The notes beneath the pieces were generated by a model that was not told the origin of the DNA, did not search any database, and worked only from the letters and a program-made list of their open reading frames with translations. 64,000 bases of DNA, from contig OU696577.1 in NCBI GenBank assembly GCA_916048095.2, forward strand, positions 7,939,440 to 8,003,439, given 5' to 3'. The first letter of the stretch is position 1. Each line of letters begins with the position of its first letter. The stretch is from Sacculina carcini (Eukaryota > Arthropoda > Thecostraca > Sacculinidae). Shown here in pieces: positions 53,481 through 63,892 of the stretch. A program made the position numbers and the translations under genes.

Positions 53481-54059
53481 CGTTCCTGGCGGTTCGCAAC
53501 TACATCCGCCCTCGTACTGCGACCTCAGACTCAGCTTCTACCTCTTCTCTCTCTACTGACGCCTGTTGTCCTCAATCTTCTGACTATCTCAGGTTGATGT
53601 GCTGCAAATTTGGTACGGCCGGTCCTGCCTTGATTCGACAGAATTTGTTGACGGTGTCGGTTAGTTCACCGAGCCAGCTCCTCCACCAATCGACTTGGAA
53701 TGCGTACCAGCGACGCGTCGATCTGAACAACTTGTCGCTCAGCACGTGCTAAAACGTTTACGTCATCAAATCGCACTGAACCTGAACCAGCGATGCACTG
53801 GAAAGTCGCTCAGTGGTCGCACGGTGGCGGTTATTTTAACACGCATATACGGGACCACTGTCTAGACGCAAGATCAGCGTATCTAATGTAGTTGGCACAA
53901 GCCGGTCTAAGAAAACCGACGCAAATGCAGCGTTGGGTCGACATGTGCGGAGTAAATGTGCGGATGGCGACAACACTGCACTTCGGCTCCACTCATCGGA
54001 CGAAATTATAGTCACGCAGTGTGATGAAGTTTAAGCCGCTATGCAGCTATAATATCCGC

Positions 54060-54427
54060 CAGTACCAGTCAATGAAGATCTCAGCACTGATGTATCATTT
54101 GCACCGGAGTTCTCAGTGACTGAGGACGAGATGGATACTGTACTCCGAAGTTTTAATCCCAGCTCTTCGGCTGGCATTGATGGCATCCGATTAATACATC
54201 TGCGGCAGCACACCGGAAAATGTGTGGCTGAAGCTGGTCGACGTTTTTGCTCCAGCTTGAAAAAGCTGGGGAACTGCGTCCTAGCCCGCTCCATTCCGGA
54301 TATGGTCAGATACTCATTGTTCTGTGCTCGGCTGATAACCGTGAAAAAGAAGGATGGAGGCTTGCGACCTATTGCTATTAGATGTACCTATCGGATGTTG
54401 GGAGTTAGCTCCCCTACGCGTTACTGA
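54060..54427 (+). pseudogene. Non-LTR RT N-terminal fragment
   Basis: Reads VLRSFNPSSSAGIDGIRLIH and VKKKDGGLRPIAIRCTYRML, the two conserved blocks before motif A of an RT family (SAGxDGxRxxHL; KKDGGxRPIAxxxxxR). It stops at 54427. The missing palm lies neither here nor at 58.6 kb. The C-terminal tail reappears at 58.6-59.6 kb. Confidence 0.8.
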
Positions 54428-55540
54428 GTGCGCTCCTGCGTAGTTGAATATGACCCGGCTACACTGACTGTGTGTATGTGCGGACTGGAACTGTGTGTAT
54501 GCGCGTATGAAAGTGGTGTGAGATTGACATGTGTGTAGGTGTGTTCGATTAGTATTGGTGTGCGCTGACTGTGACGTGTACTGTGCATGAAATATCAGAG
54601 TGTACTTTTACTGAGTGGTAAAATTGTGATTTTATTGTGGTGCGGTTGGAGTGTGACGTCTTGTAGGCGCGCGTGGGGCAGTGATGCCCACGCGCGCATG
54701 TCTGTATAGATTTGAGTTTTTTGTTTGTTACAACTTACCAGCGCGAATACCACCGCATCATTTCTGCTAATTGCACTTGAGAAATATCGTAAGACCCGAG
54801 GTGGTCGAATTAAATATTTATATTTACATCGGCCTCGCCAGCACCGGCGTCGGCGCCATCGTGTCCGCTAATAATAATAATATAATATAATAATAATAAT
54901 AAAGGGGACGCCGTATGGTCCTAGAGGCCGGTGAACCCTATAAAAGCAAATAACCAACCAACCAACGGTGTGAGACAAATCTGGTCGTGCCGCGGTGCGC
55001 CCCCTCGGTCCCGCACTGTTACCCTCGCGGTCAGCAGCTCGAGCCACCGCTAAATGTCTGGTATCTCGACGACGCAACCGTAGGAGAATTATCAGACGTC
55101 GTGCAATCCGACATCAAGCGTCTCGTCCCATGAGATACCATCTCTAACAACATCTCCATGTCTCATCTCCGACGACACAGCCGACTCGCTGATAAGAGGA
55201 GAGACTAGAATCAGAAGACTGCAGGCCCCAGTTGATTCACTGCTCCAGAATAGGAGATACAGAATCACAACATCAACCAGACGCGCATCATGTCGAACAA
55301 CGTATTGGATAGTCTATCAGACGTCTTTTCCATCGGCATTGAAATACGCCCGCTGTCAGAAAACAACACGACACGACAACACTACCACGCCGGACATCAC
55401 TCCCTACGAGATGACTGACCAACAGTACCAAGCGACCAACATGTCACTCAGGAATCGAGTAATGATCCAGGAGACAACACCAACAACTATCACGATGTAG
55501 AACATCAGTGAAGAGGGATACAGGCAAAAACGGCGGCAGC
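54428..55540. other. Spacer with hairpin and TAA microsatellite
   Basis: A GCGCGCGTGGG / CCCACGCGCGC hairpin lies at 54667-54697, GT-rich DNA before it, and (TAA)n at 54868-54901 followed by AACCAACCAACCAACGG. The latter looks like a LINE 3' tail on the minus strand. No gene recognised. Confidence 0.45.
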
Positions 55541-55551
55541 CAAACATCAAA

Positions 55552-57562
55552 GTGCACCAGGAGCCACTTCTGACCTTTCCGTCAGAAGAAACGGCGGCGA
55601 CTCAAACCGTTAACATCGGTGAGCGTGAATGCACTGTGCCTATTCCGAAACTCAGTCACACCGACAAGTGGCTTGAGTCATTGTCTGCACACACACAGGC
55701 AACGAAACACGTCATCGAGCAGATCCTGCAACTCCTGACCGGAACTTCAATGTGCCATTTGACAAGTCAATCGACCATTCAGTCGATTTCTGCGTTGATG
55801 GCGACGATAATGTCCATTTCGGCGACAGAAGAGTCATTACTCAAGAGGTGATCAACAATCAAGCCAGATTACTCAAGAGTGTCAACATTACAATCCGCTC
55901 AAAAACTCAGGAAGGGTTCAGATTGGTTGACCAATTCACAGACATTGACTATTTATCTCACTATTACGTGCCCGTACGCATAGCGTGTGAAGGTAGAGGA
56001 GTTATGATTGATCGCGTTGAAACCGAAATCGATAAAGACATTTGTGTTGATACGCAAGGCGCGTACTGTGTTCGTGGCGCGCCGGAGGGATCGTTGGCGT
56101 CGAAAACGCATCGCTACCAGTATTTGCCCTATCGTCCGATAGAGGAAATACTTGGTAAGTTGAGTTACACCATTAAGCATTCTTGCACGAGAAACGCGAC
56201 CCGGAATGCCATTCGCAAGAAAAACGGTGAGAAATTGACACCAATTGAAGAGGAAGGTATTTCAATTGAAAGCTCGAAAACATTGAGTTATCTGTTAATG
56301 TATCCACACCTCAAAACCGTGCGGTGCATTTGTTTGGGGGTGCTTGCGAATTTGGGTTTTGTTAACGCGAGAACATGGTTTGCAAGTTACCGCAGTGAGA
56401 TGTTCTTTGGTGACAGCGTTTTACAATTGCCTGAAGATTGTTCAGAGTTAACAGAGGTTGAGCTCCCGTTGGTGGTTACTAAGGCACTACGATCACTTTA
56501 TGGCAGCGTGAGCTCACTTGATGATTTTGAGGCGCTTACCAACCATGAATGTTGTGGCATAGTGATACACGGGGCGAGAGTTCGATTGTCAACAGCAAGA
56601 TCATACCAACCTCGTACGAACATAAGCCACGTCCAAACACAACGAGATGCCGAACATTTTTTGCAAAATGAAAGATTGAGCCATCGAACCGTTCGATGGG
56701 CACAAAGTGTGTCGGGTAGTGCTTTCGACAGCCCGATTGCACACCCGGTTTTTTTAAATTTGTGGCGGCCTCTTGCGAAAGCAGCAAACCGCATGGGTGT
56801 GCCTATTGACGGATTCGACTCATCATTGCAGCTTGAGGCTGATGTTGCTGATCTTGCGACGAAATACAGTTCCAGACTGTATGAAGGGGTGTCCAAGAAC
56901 GTTAAAGACATCCTAAGCTGGGTTTTGTCGATCGGTGATCACCATCGTGAAGTGATTGAAAACCCAGTAAGAACAAAAAAGGTCGTGCAACATATAGTTA
57001 AACGCCAGCTCGACGTGGAACGAGTAAGCGTGGTGGAAAAAACAATGCTCGGAGAGAGAGAAATATTGCGTCGGTTGCTGGTGTTGCAATCAGTTCAATG
57101 GTGCCATTCACCATGATGGCACTGGTGGGACTTCTTGCTGGCACAGCTGTTCATTGCCAAGCAGCTGGAAAACATGCAAGGAATTTCATCAGAAGAACTC
57201 GCGAGTGGTTGTCAAATCTAGTCAGATGGCGTCGAAGGGAAGATCGTCGTCTTAATGTACAAAAAATTATTCTTTATGTTTTATCTTACTCATGTTTGTT
57301 TGTCTTGACTGCTTGTTTAAATGTCGCACTGTATATTATGTCTGATAACCGATCAGACCGGTTTGTGGTTGTGATTATATTGCATTGCGCTGTGGAGACC
57401 ATTGCGATGCTTTTGTGCTTGTACACTTTGATTGGTAGCCTGATCGCAGACGCGATAGGTGATTGGAACCCGGTCAATGTGGTGGTGTCATTTTTTTTTA
57501 AGAAGTTCCGCAGTTCGGTTGAACATTTTGCTTGTCAAGCCACCAAAACGGCGGTCTGCTGA
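55552..57562 (+). pseudogene. Unidentified virus-like ORF group (454-aa core plus membrane tail)
   Basis: Three plus-strand frames follow one another. The first ends with WLESLSAHTQATKHVIEQIL (to about 55735). The second is a 454-codon open frame to 57116 with DYLSHYYVPVRIACEG, DICVDTQGAYCVRG, RTWFASYRSEMFFGDSVLQL and LPLVVTKALRSLYGSVSSLD. The third (about 57060-57562) has ISSMVPFTMMALVGLLAGTA and two further hydrophobic helices (VLSYSCLFVLTACLNVALYI; CAVETIAMLLCLYTLIG). They look like one protein of about 650-670 residues with a C-terminal membrane anchor, broken by two frameshifts. No ATG context or intron is obvious. A structural protein of a large DNA virus of arthropods (for example a P74/PIF-0-like protein) is possible from length and layout only. 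I could not identify it. Confidence 0.4.
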
Positions 57563-57599
57563 GTTGGGTTTGATTTGGTGTGCAAGTTGATGACACTTC

Positions 57600-57790
57600 T
57601 TTCAATACACACGAATGAATGATTGAATGAATGCATTTGACATATAATCGTGAATGAATGAAAAGCTGTTCTATGTCCACCATCAATTACACTTCTTTCA
57701 ACACACACGAATGAATGATTGAATGAATGCATTTGACATATAATCGTAGATAAATAAAGAGATGAACTATTACTACCACACTGTTCACAC
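57600..57790. repeat. 105-bp direct duplication with polyadenylation-like signal
   Basis: ACTTCTTTCAAYACACACGA followed by ATGAATGATTGAATGAATGC and ATTTGACATATAATCGT occurs at 57594-57650 and again at 57690-57748, about 100 bp apart. AATAAA follows the second copy near 57750, a plausible 3' end for the ORF group. Confidence 0.7.
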
Positions 57791-57838
57791 ACGATTGAAA
57801 GGATTTAGCTGTGAATGATCATTTCTACGTCCATCATT

Positions 57839-57866
57839 TGACCACACGCAATTGCGTGCGTGTGGT
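57839..57866. other. Hairpin GACCACACGCA / TGCGTGTGGTC
   Basis: 11-bp perfect arms and a 6-base loop. It lies 250 bp upstream of the ORF at 58099 and 80-110 bp before a TATAAATA sequence (about 57957). Confidence 0.6.
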
Positions 57867-57974
57867 CCACATAAAAATAACAGAACACTTTCACACTCAG
57901 TATACGTGTGAGAGTTCCTTTTACTTTACTAACATTACCTCTTGTATGATTGTGTTATATAAATACCTGTTTGA

Positions 57975-58470
57975 CTAACGTGTCAACTGGCAACACAACA
58001 TCGCTGCCCGGAACTGTAAAACCCTCAGTTCCGATATTGCTTTAGGCAAGGGTGACACGGACGAATCGGCAGACCAAGTCCTACAACAACAACGGACTAT
58101 GGCAGAACAACACCAGCTGAGACTTTTCAACAAGAGGAAAACACCAGCAGTAATCCAGTTCATGACACTCCTCCACAGAGACGAATGGATCCAGAAGAAT
58201 CTGCAGTACATCGCAGAGCAGTCTATCGACGTTAGCAACCCAGACGACACTTTCAGTGATTGTCAAAAAGTGCTCACGAAAGAAGACAACGCATTTCTGA
58301 CCAGATTGTCTACGACGAGAACGCCAATCTATAAGGCGTACAAACTCGGCTACCAACAGGTCGAACATGTACTCTCCCTTGCCTTATCAGATGACGCACA
58401 CACCACTGCGAAAGCTAAGATCGAGCTTTCAGCCAGACTAGAGCCTGGACCTGACGTGCCTGACGTGAGC
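57975..58470 (+). other. Unidentified ORF upstream of the RT tail
   Basis: A plus-strand open frame continuous from about 57975; the ATG at 58099 starts MAEQHQLRLFNKRKTPAVIQ. It reads on through DEWIQKNLQYIAEQSI and TPIYKAYKLGYQQVEHVLSL, mostly helical and charged. After about 58470 the frame runs into an Arg/Gly-rich stretch that is a shadow of the RT frame. It may belong to the neighbouring virus-like group or to another element. No family recognised. Confidence 0.35.
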
Positions 58471-58586
58471 CACCTCCACACCAGCGGCAACGGCGGCGCT
58501 TCTGGGCGCACCAGAGTCCGGAGGCATACAGGAGGCCCTGGAAAAACCAACACCAACCGGAGCTGCTCATCAGACGCACCACCAAC

Positions 58587-59640
58587 ATGGACTCGCACCC
58601 GGCATCGTTTTTCCTGACCAGATACGCGTCGGTTTCGCGGGCCATGTACCTGATGAGAGCAGCCCCAGTATACAGGACCACCTCTCAGATCGTCACCATA
58701 GACGAGAGCATACGGTCGGCCATCCGCAACTGCTGCAACATCGACCTGAACCACCACCAATGGGAGCAAGCGGCGCTGCCCATTCGTCTAGGTGGCATCG
58801 AGACTAGGCGGATGATCGACGTGGCGCTGCCTGCTCATATCACCTCTATGGAGGCCGCTGTGGACCTGGTCAGTCATATAATTGATCGCCAATGCGGTGA
58901 CAGACCTGGTGTCCTGGGGCCCACCGTGGAGGATTTTGTGAGCAGAATGTACCCGCCTTTCGGTCCAGATAAGCCCATCACTCAACGCAAACATCGACAC
59001 GAGTGCGTCAGAGCACCGGTGGAACGATCTGCTCCAGAGAGCAAACCAGGTGGCCGAGAACTTATCTTCTGACTGCGGCCGCACCTCATAGCGGCGCATG
59101 GCTGTCTGCCCTTCCGGTCTCCAGCCTCAGCTTGCTGTTGCCCGACGAAGCTGTCCACGTCGACATGGCGCTACGCCTGAGAACCGCTATCCAACATCCG
59201 ACCCAAGTGCCGTTGCGGCTCAATGACCGACCGATGAGGTCACCAGTCTGTTGTGTTGCCACAATGTCATCCGACTGCCGTTTTATACTGCCCTGAACGA
59301 CATCGTCCATCGCAATTTGGCGTCGGCAGGAGTCGCGGCAGTGACGGAGCCCCGCGGTCTGAGCCGAGGCGACGGCCGTCGGCCAGACGGGATCACCATA
59401 TTTCTTTTCCGGCCCGGCAAATCGCTGGTCTGAGGTGTGACGTGCACCAACACATTCAGCAGTGCACACCTGTTGGATGGTGCTGTCGCTCTCGGGGCAG
59501 CGGCTCAGGCGGCCGAGGAAACCAAAACACGGCGCTACGCGAAACTGAGCCAGCGGTAGGACTGCACCGCTGGACATCGAAACAATCAGTGTGTTGGGGA
59601 CCACATTTGACGACCTCATCAATACCATCGTTCTGAAAAA
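58587..59640 (+). pseudogene. Non-LTR RT C-terminal part, frameshifted
   Basis: 58587-59072 reads SVSRAMYLMRAAPVYR, then WEQAALPIRLGGIETRRMID, the RT thumb pattern (W..A.LP...GG...R). After frameshifts, FYTALNDIVHRNLASAGVAA with EPRGLSRGDGRRPDGIT follows at 59280-59400, and AEETKTRRYAKLSQR near 59510. The last part overlaps in type with the fragment at 10.95 kb. A 21-bp repeat (CCTGATGAGGCACGCGTGAG x3) follows at 59661-59719. The element is dead. Confidence 0.75.
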
Positions 59641-59660
59641 TGATGGCCTTGATATCACGC

Positions 59661-59719
59661 CTGATGAGGCACGCGTGAGGCCTGATGAGGCACGCGTGAG
59701 GCCTGATGAGGTGCCTGAC
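59661..59719. repeat. 21-bp minisatellite, three units
   Basis: Three tandem units of CCTGATGAGGCACGCGTGAG(G), the last one diverged. Confidence 0.85.
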
Positions 59720-59887
59720 TATGCTGCAGTCACACTCCAAAATTTTATAACATTTCATTTAAACAGAAAGCAGCTGGCCCGGAAAATGGCCCCAGACTGA
59801 TATGCAGTACATCAATTTGGCTGGTGACATCGCGTAAAGTGGTCGTGGCGAGATACACTACCCAACAATTACTTACCATAGAAATAT

Positions 59888-60638
59888 GTATTTAGGGGGT
59901 GCTGGGAAAGGCTGATTATTTTGCGGTAAAATATCAGTATGAGAACAGAGAACAGAGGGGACAGGCACGTTGTCTGGCCAGAGTGTGGTTCCCTGCAAAT
60001 TCTCCGTCGCCTTTGTAAGTTGCTGTGTCTTTCCCGTGTTTATTTCTCTGTGCCCCTGCACACGCATATAGACAATTTCATGTACTGATGTTTTTTTTCT
60101 ATCAGAGTCTTTGTTTTATCCACAGGTTTGTGTGATTTTTCAATGCCGAAGACACGCAAATGGAATGACGAGTATGTCACGTACGGCTTCACTGCACTCT
60201 TGGACGATCATGGAGGACCAGATCAGGCACAATGCATGACCTGCCATTTCATTATGTGCAACTCCAATTTGAAACCTGCTAGACTCCGAGAACACCAGGC
60301 GAAGCATCCAGCTGCAGAACATGAACAGACCCTCGAGGCTCTCCAGGCTAAGAGAGCTAGATATGACCAGAAAGGTACTCTACCCCGACTTGTTTTCAAG
60401 CCAGTGCAAAAACCACTTCTACAAGCTTCCTATGAGATGGCATACCAGTGTATCAGGATGAAAGCTTCACATTCGGCTCCGGAAAACCTGATTAAGCCAT
60501 GCGCCATTCGGATGGTAGAACTGGTCCTGGGAACAGAGGCAGCCAAGAAGATGAAGGACGTGCCTCTGTCTAATAATGTCATCGCAGGGAGAGTTGCAAA
60601 GATGAGTTGCGACATCTTGGACCAGACTGTTCAGGAGA
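59888..60638 (+). mobile_element. ZBED-type hAT element, copy 2, left part
   Basis: 59888-59940 repeats 40748-40803 (hAT 5' region). From 59943 it is colinear with 45940 onwards. It is cut at TTAA (60639-60642) by a piggyBac element and resumes at 62093. Confidence 0.85.
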
Positions 60639-60640
60639 TT
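60144..60640 (+). pseudogene. hAT transposase (ZBED5-like), copy 2
   Basis: ATG at 60144 opens MPKTRKWNDEYVTYGFTALL, colinear with copy 1. The BED-type residues are kept (MTCHFIMCNSN). The frame is open to DQTVQEIN, where piggyBac interrupts it. The remainder (CEEMGSEHQVLLFHT to LSMQGLFA) lies at 62093-62424. The same internal deletion as in copy 1 removes the catalytic centre. Confidence 0.85.
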
Positions 60641-60642
60641 AA

Positions 60643-61841
60643 CCCGTTTTTTCCTAGCGGTACCATACGGTACCAACTGCATTTGACTTATGTAATTGCA
60701 CACCAAATAAGAATCGTTGAACAGAACGAGTTCAAACATGTTCTACACATAGCCCACACTGCCTGCTACTGATTTGACAAGTATCAAGGTCAGTAAGCAT
60801 CTTGCAGTTGTGGTGTGATGCTGATTGCTCGTGACTTTATAACAGTTGTAACTTTCGAGATAGCGGCACACGAAAAGTAAGTTTATTTTCACATTCCTGT
60901 CCATTTTTCAAACTTTGACTATGTATATATTCATGGGATATATATTTATGTATAATATCAAGCATAAATTGGGAACAAGTTTTGCAAATTTAGAGAGGTA
61001 CAGGTATTTTTCTCGCAGTGGTACCATATGGTACCGCTAGGGAGTTACGTGTACAAAATATTAATTTTGCTATATTTCTCACATATCTCTCTCTATGAAC
61101 GAGATATTGGATATACTGATGGACAATGTCTTAATTGAACCTGCTGATGTTGCTGATATAACTGACGAAGATTCTGGTGATGAAAATCTAGATGGAGAAT
61201 ACAAGGTCGATAACCTCTCAGGGAGACAACTTTCTGCCCCAGCTGAATTATGCTCGCGTCGGTCATATATGGACAATGAAGAAAGTGAAGATGAGATTCT
61301 GGAGGAAGCTGTGATTGAAGATAGCTCTAATTCAACCAAGAAACGGAAAAAGAGTGTACAGAGAGTAGCTAAGCGGAAAGAAAAAAAGCAGCTAAATTGG
61401 ACTCTTCACACAGCATATTCACACAGTGCAATATTTCCTGAAGGCAATTATTCAAAATACAAATATTTTTCCCCTTCTGAGTAATTCGAACTATTTATTG
61501 ATGAAGATATTCTTGACCAAATGGAGAATAAAATGTCCAAATATTCACTCAAACGAAATTGGCCAGATATGAATGTTCAAACTTCAGAGCTGAAAGTATT
61601 CTTAGCTATATTGGTGCTTAGTGGATACAATTGCATCCCGAGAACTCACATGTACTGGTCAAGATCTGCTGAAATATTCAATGAAGCAGTATCAAATGCA
61701 ATGAGGAGATCGATTTAACACCGGAATTGTGTGGAGCCAGAGTAAGTACCCAGTGCTCAAAATGTGATGTCGGTTTATGCTTCCAGAAGTATCATTGTCA
61801 AAGAAACTAATGAAATAAATTTAATGTGAGGTATTTGTATG

Positions 61842-61875
<34 letters not shown>

Positions 61876-62088
61876 ATCATACTATATTGTATGTTCGCGC
61901 AATGTTTTGGTCTATGTTATTTTGTACTCGTTATGTCCTAGTGGTACCATATGGTACCAGCTTATTTCTCATAAAATAAGCGGTTTTAAAATAATTGTTT
62001 CATATCATTATTTTATTATTACCCTTCTGATTAACTCATATTGATATGATCAAAATCGGCAAATAATTTTAATTACGGAAAAAATGGG
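60643..62088 (+). mobile_element. piggyBac element with TTAA target duplication
   Basis: A 1446-bp element starting CCCGTTTTTTCC and ending GGAAAAAATGGG, flanked by TTAA at 60639-60642 and 62089-62092. The 46.6-kb paralogue shows the empty site GATTAAGGACAG. A GGTACCATAYGGTACC palindrome recurs inside it near 60658, 61020 and 61940. It carries the N-terminal half of a PGBD-type transposase. Confidence 0.95.
61095..61718 (+). pseudogene. piggyBac (PGBD-like) transposase, N-terminal half
   Basis: MNEILDILMDNVLIEPADVA opens a long acidic N-terminal region (DITDEDSGDENLDGEY, ESEDEILEE) with a basic KKRKKSVQRVAKRKEKKQ patch. After an in-frame TAA near 61483 it continues with DEDILDQMENKMSKYSLKRN, then SELKVFLAILVLSGYNCIPR and MYWSRSAEIFNEAVSNAMRR. 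This is the start of the DDE_Tnp_1_7 domain of piggyBac transposases. It stops at 61717, before the catalytic Asp residues and the C-terminal cysteine domain. It is non-autonomous. Confidence 0.9.
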
Positions 62089-62092
62089 TTAA

Positions 62093-62425
62093 GGACAGTC
62101 ACGTCCGCATTAGTGTTCAAGTTATTTTGTGAGGAGATGGGAAGTGAACACCAAGTTCTTCTCTTCCACACATAAGTGCGGTGGCTCTCCCGTGGAAAAA
62201 TGCTGACTCGTATTGCAGAGCTAAATAATGAGATTGCAACATTTCTCCGAGAGTATCAGAGTAACTTTGCTGAAAAATTCGAGAATGAAACGTTTATCCA
62301 TTCTCTCTCATATCTGGCTGATATTTTCAGCCATTTAAATGACCTCAACTTGTCCATGCAAGGCCTGTTTGCTAGTAATATTCTTTGTGCAGAGAAGGAA
62401 GCCTTCAAGAGGAAGCTCTCGTAAA
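62093..62425 (+). mobile_element. ZBED-type hAT element, copy 2, right part
   Basis: Colinear with 46617-46944: VRWLSRGKMLTRIAELNNEI and FIHSLSYLADIFSHLNDLNL, ending at the same breakpoint TCAAGAGGAAGCTCTC (62409-62424). In this copy the frame through FLREYQSNFAEKFENE is intact, whereas copy 1 lost two bases there. Confidence 0.85.
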
Positions 62426-62978
62426 GAAGGAAGAGGAAGAGGACGTAAGCTTTAGTTTCTTTTTCCGCCGCTAGGTGGCGCTACTTGGTTGTCTACTCTG
62501 TGTGTGGTAAAAGAGTAGTAAGCCTCAAAACTTTGTGACATATAACGTCACACTCCCCCTTGCCCCCCTATGACGTCACCCCCTCTGACGTCACTCTTGA
62601 CCTAACTTAACCTAACTTTTATATATATTTTTTTTCTCTATCATATACCTAACCTAACTTTTTTTCTGTATTCCATACCTAACCTAACTTTTTTCTTTAT
62701 TATACACCTAATCTAACTTTTTTCTTTATTATATACCTAACCTAACTTTTTTCTTATTCTATACCTAACCCAACCCAGCCTAACCCGACCCAACCCAACT
62801 TTTATTTTTATTTCTTATTATATTTATTCTTTATTCTATGCCCAACCTAAATTTTTTCCTTTATTTCTATTTTATGTCACGATACTCATTATATCGGGAT
62901 CGCCAAGTCGATGTTTGGCAGATACGTGAATATAATAATTTCCAATCATACTTGAAATATATATAAAAAACGGTTTGA

Positions 62979-63296
62979 CTAAATCGGTCGCAAAGACAAT
63001 GTACAATATTCATGTTGTATTCTAACACGTTGAAGTTCTTGATAGTAAAATGTCCCGGTAATCAAATTTCCATCATCATCACACAGCTTATACATGGGAA
63101 TTGATCGACGTTTGTATATGGAATCAATTTTGAACGTTTCGTTGCTAAATGTCTGTCGATATCCTTTTTCAAATAGAGTTTTCGGAATAAACAATCGCAC
63201 ATGATCGCCTACGCGAAGATTTGGTGTTTGCTTTTTGCACGACAATGTCTTGGCCAAGTGTTGATTTGATAAAGTTACAGCGCGATGTGCCATACC
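62979..63296 (-). pseudogene. Maverick-type integrase, C-terminal domain
   Basis: Minus-strand frame from the Merlin insertion site: MAHRAVTLSNQHLAKTL, then LRVGDHVRLFIPKTLFEKGY and TFKIDSIYKR, then YKLCDDDGNLITGTFYYQEL. The pattern G-D-x-V-R-L, F-x-K-G-Y, F-x-I-x-x-I and Y-x-L-x-D-x-x-G-x-x-I-x-G-x-F-Y-x-x-E-L is typical of Maverick/Polinton integrase C termini. The core lies on the other side of the Merlin copy (63893-64000). This domain is deleted in the 48-kb copy. Confidence 0.85.
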
Positions 63297-63304
63297 GATT
63301 GATC

Positions 63305-63884
63305 GGTCCTTACGTATTATAGGGAGGACCTTTGATTTTTACTTTTTCTTTTTTTTCACAGGGTTTGTTGGTCAGTATTAAGATCTTTGATTTACCGTGC
63401 ACTGAGGAAGAGGCTGTTGTGTTCCTTCAGGAGAAAAGTATCTTGCCGGCTGAACGAATCTGTCCGAACAATCACAAAATGAAGCTCTACTTTGGCTCGC
63501 GCATTTTCTGGCAATGTAACGTCAACTCATGCAAATATCAGGCTTTCATCACCTCAACGTCAACCACAAGTACAACTTTGTGGATCCGAACACCGGGGCT
63601 CATACGCAGACAGTGGAACGCCTATGGGGATCGACAAAGTGGCGAAACAAGAAGCACTGTGGCACTGCACGTCACCATTTGGAGTCGTATTTGGCCGAAT
63701 TAATGTGGCGGAAGCATGTTGCCTGTACTGATGTCTTTGAGTCACTTTTGGAAGCAATTGCGACGTTCTGGCCTCCGGAATTACAAATATAATGTTATTT
63801 TATTGTTTTAACCGTTTCAATAAATAATTTACTTTAATTTTTTAGTCGTTTTTTTAAAGGTCCTCCCGATAATACGTAAGCACC
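63305..63884 (+). mobile_element. Merlin element, copy 3, complete ends with TSD GATTGATC
   Basis: A 580-bp element with termini GGTCCTTACGTATTAT and ATAATACGTAAGCACC, flanked by GATTGATC at 63297-63304 and 63885-63892. It disrupts the Maverick integrase gene. The interior has the same zinc-ribbon plus C-terminal remnant as copy 2 (FWQCNVNSC; NHKYNFVDPNTGA; ERLWGSTKWRNKKH) without the central part. Confidence 0.95.
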
Positions 63885-63892
63885 GATTGATC

